Shown in pieces: positions 39,701 through 50,119 of a stretch of DNA of 64,000 bases. The notes under the pieces were generated by a model. That model saw only the letters and a list, made by a program, of their open reading frames with translations, did not search any database and was not told the DNA's origin. Where the stretch lies: NCBI RefSeq assembly GCF_000972845.2, contig NC_040033.1, positions 5,050,241 through 5,114,240 on the forward strand. Reading direction: 5' to 3'. Within the stretch, counting starts at the first letter, position 1. Every line of letters starts with the position of its first letter. This stretch comes from Larimichthys crocea. Its lineage: Eukaryota > Chordata > Actinopteri > Sciaenidae. The position numbers and the translations under genes are program-made.

Positions 39701-40746
39701 GGCTGGTATCTGTGCTTCGTTAGACAAAGAAACAGAACTCTATATGTTTAAATGGATTTAATCATGGATTGAAATGTGGTAATCGATCTGAATATATCTT
39801 CCACCACTAGTTTCGTGGAAGAATGAAACCAAACTAGTGCAGTCAGCCATTCTGTGTCTAATTATCTGCTCTACTTTATTCAGACAAAGAACCAGACACC
39901 CAGTTACATACATGTGCTTCACACCCAGGGGAGGTTAATGGAGGTGGAAGCTGGGTCCTCGTTTACACCTTCAGAGAGAACACACAGACTCCCACGTCCA
40001 GCTATAAATAAACATGCAAACAAACAGAGGTGTGACATTATTATTACGGCGTCAAAGTCGTAACAGTATTGACACATCACCAGCAGCCGTCACCTCCTGT
40101 GAGGCTGCGATACACGATCAATGACATCCAAGGCGTGAAAAAAAAAGGCTGAAGGAAGTGATCTGGCTGCTGCCGCTCGCCTTCCTAATTAACAGCCGAG
40201 TGAACTTCAAGGTGCTTCATGCAGCATTTGACTGTCGATAAATCATTACCACAGACATTAGTAGATTAGTATGATAAGAGCAAACAAATATGAGCATCAG
40301 AGAGAGGACAGCTCACACACGACTTCACACCGCTTTGGACATTTTGACACGCTTCTCTTTTATCTCCCTGAAACAACTGAGAGACGAGTGGACGAAAGAC
40401 AGAGGCAGGTGTCTGAGAAGTGAGATTAGACTACAGAGAAGGAAGGAAGGGAGGGAAGAAGGAAGAAAGAAAGAATGATGAGGAAGGAAGGAACAAATGG
40501 AGGAACAAAGACAGAAAAGGGAGGAGGGAAAGAAAAGAAGGAAGAAAGGAAGGAAAGAAGGAAGGAAGCGATAAAAAAAGAAAGAAAGACAAGGAGGGAA
40601 GGAATAAACAAATGGAGGAACAAAGACAGAAAGAAAGAAAGGAAAGACAGAAAAAGAGGAAGGAAGGAAGGAAAAAAGAAAGGAAGGAGGGAAGAAAGGA
40701 AGAAAGAATGACGAGGGAAGGAAGGAACAAATGGAGGAACAAAGAC

Positions 40747-40800
<54 letters not shown>

Positions 40801-43351
40801 GGAGGGAAGGAGGGAAGGAAGAAACAAATGGAGGAACAAAGACAGAAAGAAAGAAAGGAAAGACAGAAAAAGAGGAAGAAAGAAAGGAAGGAAGGAAAAA
40901 AGAAAGGAAGGAGGGAACAAAGAATGACGAGGGAAGGAAGGAACAAATGGAGGAACAAAGACAGAAAGAAAGAAAGAAAGGGAGGATGGAAGAAAGGAAA
41001 TAAACAGAAAAGTGGGATGACAGAAGTAGGGTTAGAAAAAAAAATGGAAAACTGAGAAAAAAGAAAGTATGAAATGGAGAAAAAAGGAAGAAATTAAGGC
41101 AAAAAGAAAGATAGGAAAGGATGGTAGGTAAAGGAAAAAAGGAAGAATGAGAGGATAAACGCAAACAGTAATAATAAGAAGAAAAGTAGCAGGAGCCGAC
41201 GAGGAGTCAGAAAGTGGAGGAAAGGTTGGAGATGAAAGGTGACGGAGGACAAGTGAAGGACGAGACGTCTTTGTCCTAAAAGGTGGCGTTAGCTTTGAGC
41301 TTTGATCAGCATGTGATGTTCCTATCAGGGAGCGACAGGCGGCGACCTTCCCTTCATCTGTCAAACTCTCTGTTTCTATCCGTCACTTCTCCGCTCAGGA
41401 GACATTTAGCTGTCTTTGATGACTGACTGACTGACTGACTGACTGACTGTCTGTCTGACTGTTCGTGTGATGATCAAGCTGCTAACTGAACCTGCAGGTG
41501 AACGCACGGGATGCTGCACTGTGTGGCGCTTTCAGTCTTCAGTTCCTCCCAGCCCATAACTATGGCAGCAGTGTGTTGAGGCGAGTTGAAGACTTAAAGC
41601 GCTGCTCAGATTCTGAGCTGTCGGCAAGAAACAACACGACCTCCACGGCCGCCGGCGTCTTTGTCAGCTTCCAGACAGTCACGTGAACTGTTTCACGACA
41701 TCTTTTTGTAATGTGATGAGGAAAGAAGGAAATGAGCAAAGAAAAGGAAGGAAAGTAAAAAAGTTTAAAAACAAAAAAATAAGCAAAGAAAGAAAGAAAC
41801 AGGAAGAAACAATGTAAGTTAGAGAGAGAAAGAATGGAAAAAAGGAAGAAACGCATGACAGAAAAGGGATGGAAAGAAGGAGGAAGAAATGAGAAAGAAA
41901 ATAAAGGAAGAAACAAATTAAGAATATTAGAAAAAGAAAGAAAGAGAAGAGCAAAGAAAGGAAGAAACAATGCAAGAAAGTTAGAAAAATAAGTAAAGGA
42001 ACAAAGAGAGAAAGAAAGGAAGAAAGAAACATGATGAGAATATGAGGGACGAACACTTTTTCTTCTGTTTGTCTGTGTATGTTTGAAGTTTTCCATTATT
42101 ACATCCATGGTCGCCTCCCATTCTCAGTCGTGCCCAGTGTCAGTTTAACAAAGAAGTATAAATCAGGTTCGAGACCTTTCTCCAATATTTCTGCTGGGAT
42201 AAAAAATAAGAAACTATGTGTTTATGTATTTCTTTTTTTATTTATTTGGTGTTAGTAATCCCACCACTGTTTGTATAACTTCATATTAGAGGATGTAAAC
42301 TGTGTCCTCAGTGGTAGCTCGAGTCCTGGATACAACATGAGTAAGTGTGCGTTTAACATACGGCTCTGATCTCCTTTCTGCTTTCTGGTGGTGTTATGTA
42401 ACGGAGATTGGCAGCATGACAAGAAAAGAAAGCGTGTTTGTGCAGATACACATGTCACAGCACCATCGAGCGTCTCCGGGCGTTAAAGACGCAGATTTAA
42501 AGTGGCAGGTGAGGATTTGGTCACTTCACAGCCTTAAGATCTCAATCTGTGCCTGCTTTTATCTGTAATCCTTCAGCTCGTCCTCCTTTTTTTTTTCCAT
42601 CTCTCTCCTTCACACATTGACCCTTTTTTTGTTTGCCCCAGAGGTTTTGCTTTTAAACCAACACCGTTTGATTAGCGACACCAGATGATTTAAAAACGTC
42701 GTGCTAATTTAATTTCCTCGAGGTGGGAGGGAGGGAGATGAAAATTAATTGGCTCATGTATATACGATGAACTGTCAGCCGGCTGCCTAAATATCTTTGG
42801 TTAAAAAGGCAGCAGCTCTTTCATGCGAGCACGCCTGTTTGATCTGCGGCGCCCTGGGGAAATGTAGTAGACTTTAAGTATACGTGTGGAACCAGAGAGT
42901 ATACTAAGTACACTACGTTTATCCAGGGGGGCACGCTGCCTGCTGGACTCCAACGTGGAGGGAAGAAGAAGGAGCTGCAGCTACTTTGACGGCTCCTCTA
43001 CTGAACTTCGAGTACCTTTAATCTCACTGCTGACCTGAGAATAGGCCGGAAGATGGACGTATTTTAACCCTGTATGTTTCTGTGTAGTTCTACAGGTGTT
43101 TCAGGGCGTTCCTGAGCTGCTCCATCCCCGAACGAGGCTCCACCATAAAGACATTTTCACGGCCAACCAAAACGCTCCGCCAGGAGAAGCAGCACCACCA
43201 CCACCACCACGTGTCGGATCCAGCGCCGAACTCCGTCCACGAGCCCTCACAGAAAGGAGAGAGTCCTGGTGCGGATGCGTCTTCGACAAATCGACAAATG
43301 GCTGCAAGCCCCAAACCCAAACTGATCCTGGTGGCTCGATACATGGAGTGA
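24339..43351 (+). CDS. tmtops: TMT (teleost multiple tissue) opsin, complete four-exon gene model
   Basis: This encodes a light-sensing G-protein-coupled receptor of the non-visual TMT/encephalopsin group, a retinal-bound membrane protein. Coding exons 24339-24720, 30319-30647, 38664-38897 and 43088-43351 join in frame (introns in phase 1, 0, 0) to 402 residues. All introns are GT/AG. Visible landmarks are an NVS glycosylation site at residue 5, disulfide cysteines C117 and C194, Y120 at the site of the vertebrate visual counterion, ERY at 141-143, E188 in GPEGPGTTC (Glu181-type counterion), retinal lysine K299 in AKCSTVINPFIYIFMNKQ, NPFIY at 305-309, and a palmitoylation-type cysteine after helix 8. 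The start is placed at ATG 24339 because TMT opsins begin MIVCN; the in-frame GTG upstream is not needed. The TMT1/2/3 paralogue is not assigned. Confidence 0.95.
24721..30318 (+). other. TMT opsin intron 1 (5,598 bp)
   Basis: A phase 1 intron with donor GTAAGC and acceptor CCCCCTCAG. It holds a degenerate minisatellite at about 25620-25880, a stretch with repeated TCGAGA/TCTCGAAA-type motifs near 26760-26880 that looks like a decayed repeat, and near 27030-27060 an ATAGATGGATGGATT end like those of fish LINEs. No other gene was seen. Confidence 0.8.
25620..25880. repeat. Degenerate minisatellite of roughly 55-60 bp units
   Basis: TTTTCTCTSTGGAGTC-like cores recur about four times at 25636, 25699, 25755 and 25813, each followed by related T- and G-rich sequence (GAGATSYYGTTGCT). 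The copies are diverged, so the unit length is approximate. Confidence 0.5.
30319..30647 (+). CDS. tmtops: TMT opsin coding exon 2 (residues 128-237)
   Basis: It encodes most of helix 3 with SYERYC (the ERY G-protein switch at 141-143), helix 4, the second extracellular loop with E188 and disulfide cysteine C194 in GPEGPGTTCSVDW, and helix 5 ending LLHTIRQ. The acceptor is CCCTCAG and the donor GTGAGG at 30648. The frame closes exactly (one base from exon 1 plus 329 bases). Confidence 0.96.
30648..38663 (+). other. TMT opsin intron 2 (8,016 bp)
   Basis: A phase 0 intron with acceptor CTCTCCCAG before 38664. It is mostly AT-rich unique sequence. Near 37840-37960, GAGCTGGTGACCTGTCCACG followed by GGATGGATGG runs resembles the 3' tail of a fish LINE. 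No other gene or RNA was recognised. Confidence 0.75.
38664..38897 (+). CDS. tmtops: TMT opsin coding exon 3 (residues 238-315)
   Basis: It encodes the third intracellular loop (VTRRREQRVL), helix 6 with CWLPYG, the third extracellular loop and helix 7 with the Schiff-base lysine K299 and NPFIY. It ends MNKQ, the usual opsin splice point before helix 8. The donor is GTGAGC at 38898. Confidence 0.96.
39547..39686. mobile_element. Short palindromic miniature element
   Basis: The left end TTTTGGTGCAGTGTGTAAGA is the approximate complement of the right end GCTACACACTGGACCTTTAA. Elements with ends like AAAGGTCCAGTGTGTAGG are widespread in fish genomes. No confident target duplication was seen. 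Partial relatives appear near 48548-48570 and 59017-59040. Confidence 0.6.
40434..41135 (+). repeat. Polypurine tract with higher-order repeat
   Basis: About 700 bp are almost pure A and G on the plus strand (GAAA, GGAA and GAAAG units), including a (GAAA)n run at 40747-40800. A larger unit recurs about five times: GGAAGGAA(C/T)AAA..ATGG, then AGGAACAAAGACAGAAA, near 40484, 40600, 40720, 40822 and 40940. Such a polypurine:polypyrimidine block is a classic candidate for triplex DNA. Confidence 0.93.
41421..41461. repeat. (GACT)n / (GTCT)n microsatellite
   Basis: Seven or more GACT copies followed by GTCTGTCT. Confidence 0.93.
41713..42050 (+). repeat. Second purine-rich tract
   Basis: This stretch is dominated by GAAAG, GGAAG and AAGAAAC words, less pure than the first tract and separated from it by about 580 bp of ordinary sequence. 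Antisense open frames through it are low-complexity artefacts. Confidence 0.8.
43088..43351 (+). CDS. tmtops: TMT opsin coding exon 4 (residues 316-402 and stop)
   Basis: It encodes helix 8 and the cytoplasmic tail: FYRCFRAFLSCS (with cysteines that could be palmitoylated), a basic Ser/Thr-rich stretch (STIKTFSRPTKTLRQEK), six histidines at 351-356, a Ser-rich part, and the end KPKLILVARYME before TGA at 43349-43351. The frame continues exactly from exon 3. The Ser/Thr residues are candidate phosphorylation sites by analogy with other opsins. Confidence 0.93.
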   Translation, partial: FYRCFRAFLSCSIPERGSTIKTFSRPTKTLRQEKQHHHHHHVSDPAPNSVHEPSQKGESPGADASSTNRQMAASPKPKLILVARYME

Positions 43352-45255
43352 AAACAGAGGAAGAACAACGGGAGATGAACGTTTACAGAACAGAGAAGAT
43401 CTAATTAAGAGTAGGACGCAAAGTCTTAATCCGGGAACAGGTTATCGGCAAACAGGGATGCAAACAAAATGCCAGCCAGTTTATTAAAGGCAGGAGACCG
43501 GTGCCAAACACAGTCCTTCATGTTCAGATTACAAACTTCTGTACAGACACGAAAATAGGTCGCGGTATGTTTGTTACGTAACTTAATAATGTTCTTTTTT
43601 CTTTATCTTTGAGGAACATTTTGTATATTGTTTTTATTTGTGGCAATGAGGTATTTCGTCGGCTCGAGTGTGTAGCAGGATTATTCTTTTTTTGACGATA
43701 ATTCGGTTGAAGAAGAACATTTATGTTTCCTGACCCCATTTCCATGCCTGATATTTGAGGATTTCATACAGAGTATTAAAGATGTTATTCAGTGTAGAAG
43801 TGGGAATGTTTCTGTTACACCCTCGTTTGCACTTTGCTGCATATCGGGCCGTCGTTCATCGAAGCTTGGACTGTATTGGCACATTTCACCATGTTATAAG
43901 GGACATCTGAAGAGATTTCACTGTTATGTCTTGATGTTTCTCTTTGTTTAGTGGAAACGTGGATCCGTGTTGTCTCTTAATTGTATTTTTCTTTGCTTAC
44001 GTAACAAATTAAACCATGTCACAATCAGATTTAACCGTCTCAGTCTTGTTCCACTTCACCCAAAGTGTGTGTGTCCCTTCAGAAACTGGAGCTCGATGTC
44101 TTTTTCTTTCTCTTTTTCCTCTCAGCTATAGTCACGTGTTGATTAATCCATGAATTATTAACACGGGCATTATTTACAGGGAGGGAAAGCAGATTAACGG
44201 GCTAAATTATAGCCTTCGTCTTAGTGAGAAACAAACAGCAATCGGCGGTGTTGGAGCAGAATATAACAAGTGATGGCCATGAATGAATGAATAATGATCT
44301 GAGGGCAGCAAACAGACACACACACAAACAAACTCACAAAAGGCAAACAGTCAATAATAGTGTCTGGTTAGTGGCGCACACGTGGGCAGCAGCTGCTCGG
44401 AGCAAAATTTGAGTCTCAGAGTTTGAAGTATTTATTTTTTAGGATTTTGATTAGTTGTTTGCAGAAGCAGAATAAAGTTTCGAAAAACCCTCCTGCTGCA
44501 CAATCCACCTGTCGTCTCCTGTAGTCATATGTTCTGTAAAGTCCAGAAAAGTTATACTTTTGGCAGAATGTTGATCGATATGCTGCTCAAAATATCAGAG
44601 ACTGTATCAGAGACCTGTACTGCCAAGCAGGATTTGGGATTACCAAGATCACTTTGGGTTGAACCCCAGGGTTTTCAGGGTTAGGATGGTGCATGCTACA
44701 TCGCCATGCTTACTTAATGTTATGCTGCACACGTAACCTGCTCCAGAAGGAAATAAACCACCGACTGACCGAGCATTCTTAAAAGATCCCGTGGAGCTCG
44801 GTGCATGGATCGTGAGTGGATCTCTCAGCAGGGAAAATAGAGCGGCAAAGCCCTTTGGCTTTCTCTCATGACTTATCTGTGTCAGCTTGAGCTGCAGTGT
44901 TGCCAACGCGACACCGTCATGTGACTGCTCAGCATTATTCCAGTTCAGGCTTAGCGAAGCCAGGTAAGGAAAAGGTATCCTGCTGTGCTGCACAGCACGC
45001 TCTCGTGTTGACTACCAGCTCTGGGTGCATAATATTCAGAGACCAACAAGTGACTGAATCAGTGCTCCTTAATCTGGGTAGACTTTATGCGAGTATGCCA
45101 GAGCTGATCATTTAAAGGTTAATTAAATTAGGGTTTAATTACCTTCAGCAAAGGTTGTTAGCTGATGAGGCATCAGCATTAGTTTGGTTTTCAGGTACTT
45201 TCTGAAAATTATGCACCTAATTGGACCCTTTCCAGTCATAATTATGGCTTTGTAA
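43352..45255 (+). other. Opsin 3' UTR and downstream non-coding region
   Basis: Candidate polyadenylation signals downstream of the opsin stop are ATTAAA at 43483-43488 and 43775-43780 and AATAAA at 44471-44476. The second has a GT-rich stretch after it. Which is used cannot be told from sequence. No other gene is seen. Confidence 0.4.
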
Positions 45256-45436
45256 TGATAGTTTGGGTATTTTGAAGTGGAGTTGTATGAGGTGCTGTCA
45301 CATAACATGGTAAAGCAGTAAAATATTCTTAATATAGCATACACCTAAAGTGCAGTACATTGTGGATCTCCAATGACTGCCGTCTAAATTTGCAAAATTT
45401 GCAACCCCACTTCAAAATACCTCAACTATCCCTTTA
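45256..45436. mobile_element. Miniature inverted-repeat element (about 180 bp)
   Basis: GATAGTTTGGGTATTTTGAA (from 45257) is the near-complement of TTCAAAATACCTCAACTATC (ending 45430), with the pairing continuing inward through AGTGGAGTTG and CAACCCCACT. The middle is non-coding. This is a recurrent kind of fish miniature element; a target duplication was not confirmed. Confidence 0.7.
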
Positions 45437-47004
45437 AGGCTGAGCTAATTTCAACTACTACTATATGCTGGAGGGTAGATTAATTAATCTCTTAGACGTG
45501 TTTTTACTATGATCTCTCAGAGATGCTTTATGGAGTGAACGAGCCAGGGTCTTATCACCTGCATAGATTGGACTGATTATCAGCTCCAGACATCCAAACA
45601 ACATCTACGTTACACATTTGTGATGGAAGTTCACATTTTAAATCAAGTTATACTGAAGAGCCGCATGAAATAAATGTAACAAATTGGAGCAGCAGTCTCA
45701 ACATTTCTCATCTCCAACTGGTTACATAACGCTTTTTATTTTAAGTCGATCATCCACGTTTAACTAGTTAATAAATCTTTTTTTCGCGCCGGTCTTTTGA
45801 CAAAACTAAACACAATAAAATCCTTTCATGTCATTTCCTAATGTTGCAGAGATAAAGACTGCTCGCTGTGTTCGTACTTGGCTGTTTACAGGTTTGCATG
45901 TTTTTTGAAGCAAGGCCAAGTTTAATTCTTTTTTTTCTTTTTTGTTGCAGAAAATGACTTGTCGCCCATCCTTGGATCCCGTTTACGCCTGAGAGATCCA
46001 GATAATGAAGTAACACAGCACATGAGAGAAGGTTCCTGGCAGGATAATTATCACTATAGCGATGAAAATTTAAGAAACTTCACAGCTGGATACTTTGAGA
46101 CTCTATAATGTCATCAGGCTATGATATTTAATGCATGCTGCCCCCATTTTATTTCATCTCTCTGCCGTTCTCCTGCTGCGTATAGGCACCTATGGAGACA
46201 ACAATAGTGAAACTCTTTTGGTCAGTAGGGACCCAACTTTGCAGCAAATTTCTGCTCCGGGGCTCTAAATCAGATTAACATGGCCACGATTTGGCCTATT
46301 TTTTTTCACTGAATGTTTGGAAGCACTAATAATTATCTTAATTTCACATATTTTTGGCAACTGCCATCAACATTTACCAAGTTAGAAAGAAAAAGTACGA
46401 CCAAACAATGGAACAGCCTCTTTTTTATGATAATACGGTGCTACAGTTCATTCATTTCCACGTGTAGTCAGTACAATGGCACTTCAGAATGATGAAGGAG
46501 CACAGATTTGATGTTAGTATTCACCGTGGACAATTTTAAACGACACACCGCACTCCCTGGACTCTTAATTATGCCGCAGTGATTACAACAAATGTAGATA
46601 AACATTCATCCACTCATTGAAGATGAGTCAGAAAAGATAAATGAGCTCATTCTCGGCGTCTCTTTGTCGCCAGAAAACACTTAACGTAGCAGACACAACA
46701 GGAAAACACCTCCATTATTAACAATTTATTGTTTGACATGTCCTCAGTGTGTCCCTACTCTACCTCTGTTGTAATTGGATTGAGCAGAAATGTCCTCGTC
46801 ACGTGGAAAGTGAGCGTGTATCTCCACGAAATGCATCCTCATTAGTGGGATGATAAAGAGAGAGTTTAACATTGGTTCTTTAATCGTTGCGTGCAGGATG
46901 AATGTCCACGTCGGCTTGAGTAAATGAAACAGTTTGTAGAAGAAGAAGACGGCAAGAGGACTCAGAGACTTAACTGAAATTATAGGACTGGATCCTCTAC
47001 ATCC
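45437..47004. other. Non-coding stretch, no gene recognised
   Basis: AT-rich sequence with no exon, RNA gene or recognised element. Confidence 0.55.
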
Positions 47005-47008
47005 TTAA

Positions 47009-47478
47009 CCCCGAAATTACACTGCATGCGGAACGGCTGCGTACTCGAGATCTTGCGAATTCACGCATAAATGCGCGTTATTGCGGTCTGTAGTCTCTTT
47101 GACTCCTGCAATGGCATTCCACGCCGAATCTTTTTTCTGGTGTCCTTATAAAAAGGATGTGAGGTGTCATAAATGATCACGCCTGAAAACCCCTCACCTG
47201 TTGACTTCAGGTCGGCCCCGCCCATTATGACGTGTTCTTGTAATGAAACTCGATCTGCTGTCAACACGGTGTATTTTATTTTGAAAATCAACCGGTTTTA
47301 TTTTGTATTTTGTAGCTGATTTCCTTCCCCGCACGGGGGGGGGAAATAGAAGCTCTGCGTATGTGTTGCGGACGGCTGCCGGACGCCGCAGTTGTGACGC
47401 AGCGGGGACGGAGACTGTGTGAGCTGACACATTGACTTACATTGAAACGTATCGTTCCGCATGTAGTGTATTTTAGCC
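47009..47478. mobile_element. TTAA-flanked element with terminal inverted repeats (470 bp)
   Basis: The left end CCCCGAAATTACACTGCATG continuing CGGAACG and the complement of the right end (GGCTAAAATACACTACATGC continuing GGAACG) agree at 17 of 18 bases in their core. The element is bounded by TTAA at 47005-47008 and 47479-47482. TTAA duplication is typical of piggyBac; a 3-bp TTA or TAA duplication (Harbinger type) is an alternative reading. The inside is CpG-rich compared with its surroundings and codes for no recognisable transposase. Confidence 0.7.
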
Positions 47479-47482
47479 TTAA

Positions 47483-49576
47483 CTCTGTTGCCACAGCAAA
47501 GTTCATCCACACATCTACACAAAATAGTCAAGAGTGTAAACCTACATTGACATCAGCTGTTGGTTTTTGGTCAACCATAATGGAGCATCGAGTTGTCGCC
47601 GTCTTTTTTCTGTTGTTGTTTATTTTGGATCCAGAACTGACCATTGGACTTGAGTACTGCAAGTTGGACTGTAGTTTGGATTTGACTTCATTTTTAGCAG
47701 TAAAAAATTAGTTACTTTTAAATGTTTGACTCCTGTCCCATCGCTGTCTCTCTCTTGCTGAGCAGTTCATAGAGTCATTTTGTGGATGATGTAACACAGG
47801 TAATAAGCTACGACAGCTTCTGCTGTTGTGGACTCTCCAGCTCGCAGTTACCCAGAAGGTCGGCCCTGTCAAAACTGTTTTTCACCATTAAATTTCAGCA
47901 TTTTTTTTTTTTTAATTACTGGTGTGACCGGACCTTTAAACAGTTTGACCTAAAAAAAAAAAAAAATCTTCATTTGAATGAAGAAACAGAATTTTCTTAT
48001 TTTTAATCTGGCTCTTTACTTTCAGGTCCACTATTTAATTAAGGGCCAGGTGAGCTGCAGTGAAATCAGCCAGGTGCTCAATGTGTGGCAGCTGCTGTTG
48101 CTTGGACTAATTAGACTCCATTTAAAAGGGGCTAAAATGGGCGTTTGATTCTTATTTATCTCATCTGTCATAAGCAGAGACGTTTGTTAATTAAATGCTG
48201 AAGATCTAAAAAGAAATGCAAAGAGTAAAATCGAGTCCTTTTGTTGGTTGAATCAAGTCGGGAAAGGATTTTGTCTCTGGCCATGAAGAACTCTAACAAG
48301 TTTGTTTTTGTATGAAACTTTTACAACTTCTGTATGAAACTGGTTGTTTTATTAAACCAGGTTTAATTTTATTAAGATTTAAAGGGATGTGAGCGTTTCT
48401 CTGGATTCCTGTACAAACTGAAGGCTGTTGGAAATTTGAGCTATGAGTGCATGTCGAAGTCTGTTTGAAGTCTCTTCAACAGTCTTTTAGTCCGTTTGCA
48501 TGATTTCAAAAACTCCTGAACATTGTAAAACGTTATTCAACACTGTGTGTAGGATTTATTGGCATCTTGCGTCGATCATCTGATCAATATGGAGAGGCTC
48601 TGGAGAAAACACACATTGGAACACCGATCACACATCAATAGCTGTTTATGGGGAATCCAGCTGAAAGCTCCTGCTCACACATAAATCCTTGTAATTACGA
48701 TTTATGGTTTATGTTGTGAGGGTAAAGAATTGATTCTTCTTGAGCGCATTAGCTCTAGATCGGGAGGTCGGATTATGGATGCTTAAAATCAAAACGTAAG
48801 TAATAAATGGGTCTATTTGTGGTAAAATAACAAATTAATAATTTAATCAAACACGTCAAACTGTGTGTACTGTATATACCAGAGGGAGAGATGGGAAACT
48901 GAGTGAGATTTAAGACAATGAGAGGACAGATAACAAACATGGAAAACAGTTACGTCAGATAATTATTCAGAGATGGTTTGCAAAAGAGGACCGTCGATAG
49001 CCGTCTTCAGTCATGAATCGATGACTACGACTTCCTGTGCAGGTTACCAATGTTTGTTCCTGTTTTCTGTCATTTGTTTTTAATTTCGCTTCATGTTTCC
49101 GTGTTTTTGATGTCAACGCTTCTTGCGTATTTGCAGAATTTGCAATCGGCAAAAACACATTCTTCAACAAACAACACATATCTGTGTAAACACGACGGGA
49201 TTTACTGTTGCTAAGATAACGTTTTCTGTTTATATACTCGTGATAAGACGCAAATCCCAAGTCACTGCGCTGTACACTACATCAACAGCTGAGCTATATT
49301 TGTTATTGGATTTATCAAGCTAAGTTACTAAGCTTTATTTCCAGTCGTACAGCTGGCGGTTGCGTTATCTGCTGAAATTTCACTATAACTATCCTGGAGA
49401 GATCATATGTTTAGAGTTCAGGGAATTGTTTCAGATACATGGAATATACCAGATATCAAATTGTGCAGGCTACATATTAACTTAACGAGTGACGTGTGTG
49501 TTCATATTGGGTTAACTGGGAGAAAACCGCCTGTATCTCTTACATTTACAACAAGCAGGCTGTGAATGGTTTCCCT
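47483..49576. other. Non-coding stretch, no gene recognised
   Basis: Mostly unique sequence. A part of a miniature element (ACTGTGTGTAGGATTTATTG) lies near 48546. The stretch at about 48040-48200, with TTAATTAA, CAGCTGCTG and TAATTAGA words, has the look of conserved regulatory DNA, but this cannot be tested here. Confidence 0.5.
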
Positions 49577-49581
49577 CCTTG

Positions 49582-50114
49582 TGTTGTGATTCTGGTTTTG
49601 TCTCTGTTTTGGTGTTTCCTCCCTAATCCTCCTCTCTGTCTCCTAGGAGCCTTGCAGGAGGGCGGAGCTGCAGGCTCGGTAACGAGGCACACCTGGTCCC
49701 AATCAACTCCACAGCAGAGCTATTTAAGCTCAGCCCAACTTCTCCTCAGTGCCAGACCACTTTCACCTGTCCAGCGATTCATGCCCTTGCTGAGTTTCCC
49801 GAGCCGCAGCTTCCTGCCCTCCGTGATATTCTGTGCGTTTTTTCCTCTGCCACGGTAGTCATGAGTGTTTGTTTTTCCTTGTGTGGTTTTTTTTTTTTCC
49901 TCCCTTGTGGAGCGATTTTGATTTCGTTGCTACTTTTAGTTTCCCGTTGTGGGTTTTGGGGGTTTTTTATAGTGTTTGTTTCGTCGATCGTTTTTTCCCT
50001 GTTGAAAGGTGATTTTATTTATTTTTTTCCTGTTTTGGACATTGTTTGAATAAACTTGTTTTTTGACTCGACTCTGCATTTGGGTTCTGGCTTCATCATT
50101 TTCCGGACACAACA
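49582..50114 (+). mobile_element. Solo LTR (533 bp)
   Basis: The element begins TGTTGTG and ends CACAACA, perfect inverted ends with the TG...CA signature, and is flanked by 5-bp near-repeats CCTTG (49577-49581) and CCTCG (50115-50119). Inside are a TATA-like site (GCTATTTAAGCTCAG, near 49718), a T-rich stretch, a polyadenylation signal (GAATAAACTTG, near 50048) and a U5-like end (CTGCATTTGGGTTCTGG). No retroviral-type proteins adjoin it, so it is a solo LTR left by recombination between the two LTRs. Confidence 0.85.
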
Positions 50115-50119
50115 CCTCG

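Larger units (their letters stand above)
38898..43087 (+). other. TMT opsin intron 3 (4,190 bp), with polypurine tracts
   Basis: A phase 0 intron with donor GTGAGC and acceptor TGTGTAG. It holds a miniature element (39547-39686), two polypurine blocks (40434-41135 and 41713-42050) and a GACT tetranucleotide run. The short ORFs here, including a 279-codon one, come from the low-complexity tract and are not genes. Confidence 0.85.

Noticed and set aside
40325..41164. 279-codon minus-strand open frame (and overlapping plus-strand frames up to 211 codons)
   Set aside because: They are produced by the polypurine:polypyrimidine repeat, which lacks stop codons in several frames. The composition is almost only Phe/Ser/Leu/Pro or Lys/Glu/Arg, and the tract sits inside an opsin intron.
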